From positions 4,755,661 to 4,819,660 of the forward strand of contig NZ_MCIF01000002.1 in assembly GCF_003268475.1 (NCBI RefSeq): a stretch of 64,000 nucleotides of DNA, in the 5' to 3' direction. Positions within the stretch are counted from its first letter, which is position 1; each line of letters starts with the position of its first letter. Shown piece by piece: positions 62,795 to 64,000 of the stretch. A program made the translations under genes and the position numbers. The stretch is from Thermogemmatispora tikiterensis. GTDB lineage: Bacteria; Chloroflexota; Ktedonobacteria; Ktedonobacterales; Ktedonobacteraceae. The notes below the pieces were generated by a model, which had not been told where the DNA came from, ran no database searches, and was given only the letters and a program-made list of their open reading frames with translations.

Positions 62795-64000
62795 TTAGAG
62801 AAGACCGTAGCGGCGGGCAGTGGCGATGGCGCGATGGCGGTTGTGGACGTTGAGTTTCTGGTAGAGGTGCTGGATGTGGGTGCGCACGGTGTTGACCGAG
62901 ACGATGAGTTCCTCAGCGATCTCGGCGTTGCTGTAGCCGGCGGCCAGCAGACGCAGGATGCGCAGCTCCTGGGCCGAGAGTGGCTCAGGGAGAGGGACTT
63001 CGACGGGGGTGATGATAGGCGGCTGCTGGCTGGACGCGGCGGCGAAGTCCTGCAGGAGGCTCTCGGCATAGGCGCGCAGGGTTTGCCCGCGCACGCGCGG
63101 GAGCAGCTCGCGCAGCAGGGCGGCCAGCGGCTCGCCTTCGTCCAGGAAGATGCGTCGATGCCCTTCAATCTGCCCCTGTTCGAGGGCGCTGCCGAGGAAG
63201 GTGCCGGCCAGCACCGGGTCGTGCTCCTGGGCGTAGGCCCGGGCGAGCAGGAGGCGCGCCTGCAGCAGGCCACGCCCGCGCCCGCTTTGCCGCGCCTGCT
63301 CATGGATATTCTCCAGGAGGGGGATGGCCTGACGGGCCTGACCGTTGGCCAGCAGCAGGCGGGCCACGAGCAGCCGGTATTGTTCTTGCACCAGGCCGTT
63401 GGGAGTCTGGTCGCCGGCGACGAGCTGGGTGCCCTGGCTCTCGATGGGGATTGAGACGGCGGGGGTCGCTGCTGCCAGCGAAGTCGTCCCCGCGCTCCCC
63501 CCGGCGGCGGGGTCCGGACTGGCTGCCATCGCCAGCAAAGGCTGCGACCCGTCCGCGCTGGCCGCCAGCTCGTAGTGGCCTTCCAGGCCAGGCAGCCGCC
63601 CCAGCTCCTCAACGCTCTCGCGGGCGGCCTCAAGGTCGCCGCGGGCAAGGTCGAGACGCGCCAGCCGGGTGAGTAGCTCGGCGCGCGGATAGTGGTTGTA
63701 GCCTGGGTGAGGGAAGGTGGCGCTGATCTGCAGCAGCAGGAGGCGAAGGCTCTCACGGGCGGCGTCGAGCTGGCCGCGGGCCTGGCTGATGAGCGCGCGC
63801 AGTTGACGGGCGTCCAGGCTGAGCAGGGAGAAGAGAAAAGTGTCGTGTTCGTCGCTGCCACCGGCTGGCAGGGTGCTCAGGCGCTCTTCCAGAAGATCTA
63901 GCTGCTCTTCGGCTCCGGCCAGGTCGTTCCAATCGTAGAGGATCTGGGCCTGCCCCATCAAGGCCATGAGAGCGTGGGGGCGCTGCGGCGGGCTGGCGCT
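62795..64000 (-). CDS. LuxR-family regulator (MalT-like), 3' part; start outside the window
   Basis: The frame is open to the right edge (64000) and gives at least 401 residues. The C-terminal about 60 residues are the LuxR HTH: LSAQELRILRLLAAGYSNAEIAEEL followed by NTVRTHIQHLYQKLNVHNRHRAIATARRYGLL. The rest is helical, TPR-like (repeated Leu/Ala/Glu stretches with ARGDLEAARESVEELGRLP), as in MalT/LAL-type regulators whose N-terminal STAND ATPase would lie outside the window. It is upstream of and co-directional with the ABC exporter, which it may control. Confidence 0.82.
   Translation of the reverse strand, partial: SASPPQRPHALMALMGQAQILYDWNDLAGAEEQLDLLEERLSTLPAGGSDEHDTFLFSLLSLDARQLRALISQARGQLDAARESLRLLLLQISATFPHPGYNHYPRAELLTRLARLDLARGDLEAARESVEELGRLPGLEGHYELAASADGSQPLLAMAASPDPAAGGSAGTTSLAAATPAVSIPIESQGTQLVAGDQTPNGLVQEQYRLLVARLLLANGQARQAIPLLENIHEQARQSGRGRGLLQARLLLARAYAQEHDPVLAGTFLGSALEQGQIEGHRRIFLDEGEPLAALLRELLPRVRGQTLRAYAESLLQDFAAASSQQPPIITPVEVPLPEPLSAQELRILRLLAAGYSNAEIAEELIVSVNTVRTHIQHLYQKLNVHNRHRAIATARRYGLL

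Noticed and set aside
62446..63861. 471-codon frame over the LuxR-type gene
   Set aside because: Ser/Pro/Ala-rich translation typical of an alternative frame; the overlapping minus frame has a clear LuxR HTH.
1..64000. tRNA, rRNA, insertion sequences, integrases
   Set aside because: No T-arm-like GTTCRANTC with cloverleaf context, no transposase or recombinase protein was recognised; covariance-model and HMM searches would be needed to exclude them fully.

Overview
The window looks like chromosomal DNA of a Gram-positive-type Chloroflexota, most likely class Ktedonobacteria (Thermogemmatispora or a relative). The basis is high G+C, strong AGGAGG-type ribosome sites, many Ser/Thr kinases, lipoprotein-anchored sugar ABC systems and a GTPase/kinase/phosphatase cluster typical of complex bacteria. 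This is an inference from gene content; no rRNA or tRNA gene is visible to confirm it.

Left edge (1-1492): the end of a CRISPR array (two 37-nt repeats visible), then two decayed neighbours, a Tm-1-like gene without its 5' half and a PEP-hydrolase-like gene without its 3' two thirds. 1493-12646 is an L-fucose-type sugar regulon. On the minus strand lie a dehydratase, mutarotase, SDR, aldo/keto reductase and lactonase of a non-phosphorylative pathway. Diverging from it are a GntR/FCD regulator and a ribose-type ABC importer. Two copies of a 30-bp promoter/operator element bracket the divergent intergenic region, which also hides a 30-residue membrane microprotein.

12647-28174: a small zinc-finger protein, an orphan Eco57I-like N6-adenine methyltransferase, a xylose-type ABC importer (xylFGH order), and a PTS IIB-IIC pair with a LevR-type sigma-54 activator and a matching -24/-12 promoter, followed by a polytopic glycosyltransferase. 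28465-44883 is mixed: DUF1697, HtpG, a TPP enzyme, a membrane-anchored binding protein, DegV, a PlsY-like acyltransferase, a nuclease-like HsdR-N protein with a clear terminator, a Rieske oxygenase, a kinase with a PLL-type beta-propeller, a methyltransferase and a YjbQ protein.

45011-59126 is the most interesting part: eight co-directional genes encoding a Ser/Thr kinase, a vWA protein, a PP2C-like phosphatase, a degenerate kinase with helical repeats, a zinc-ribbon P-loop GTPase, a large GTPase-associated (GAP1-like) protein, a two-TM coiled-coil protein and a one-TM MotB/ZorB-like protein. A good promoter precedes the first gene and a strong hairpin follows the last. It resembles the GTPase-centred NTP-dependent conflict systems described by comparative genomics (Kaur, Burroughs, Iyer and Aravind, eLife 2020), here with an added membrane pair reminiscent of Zorya ZorA/ZorB.

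59162-64000: a DrrA-type ABC ATPase with two tandemly duplicated ABC-2 permeases (the duplication seems to have left an ATPase-gene remnant between them), and the 3' part of a LuxR/MalT-like regulator cut by the window edge.
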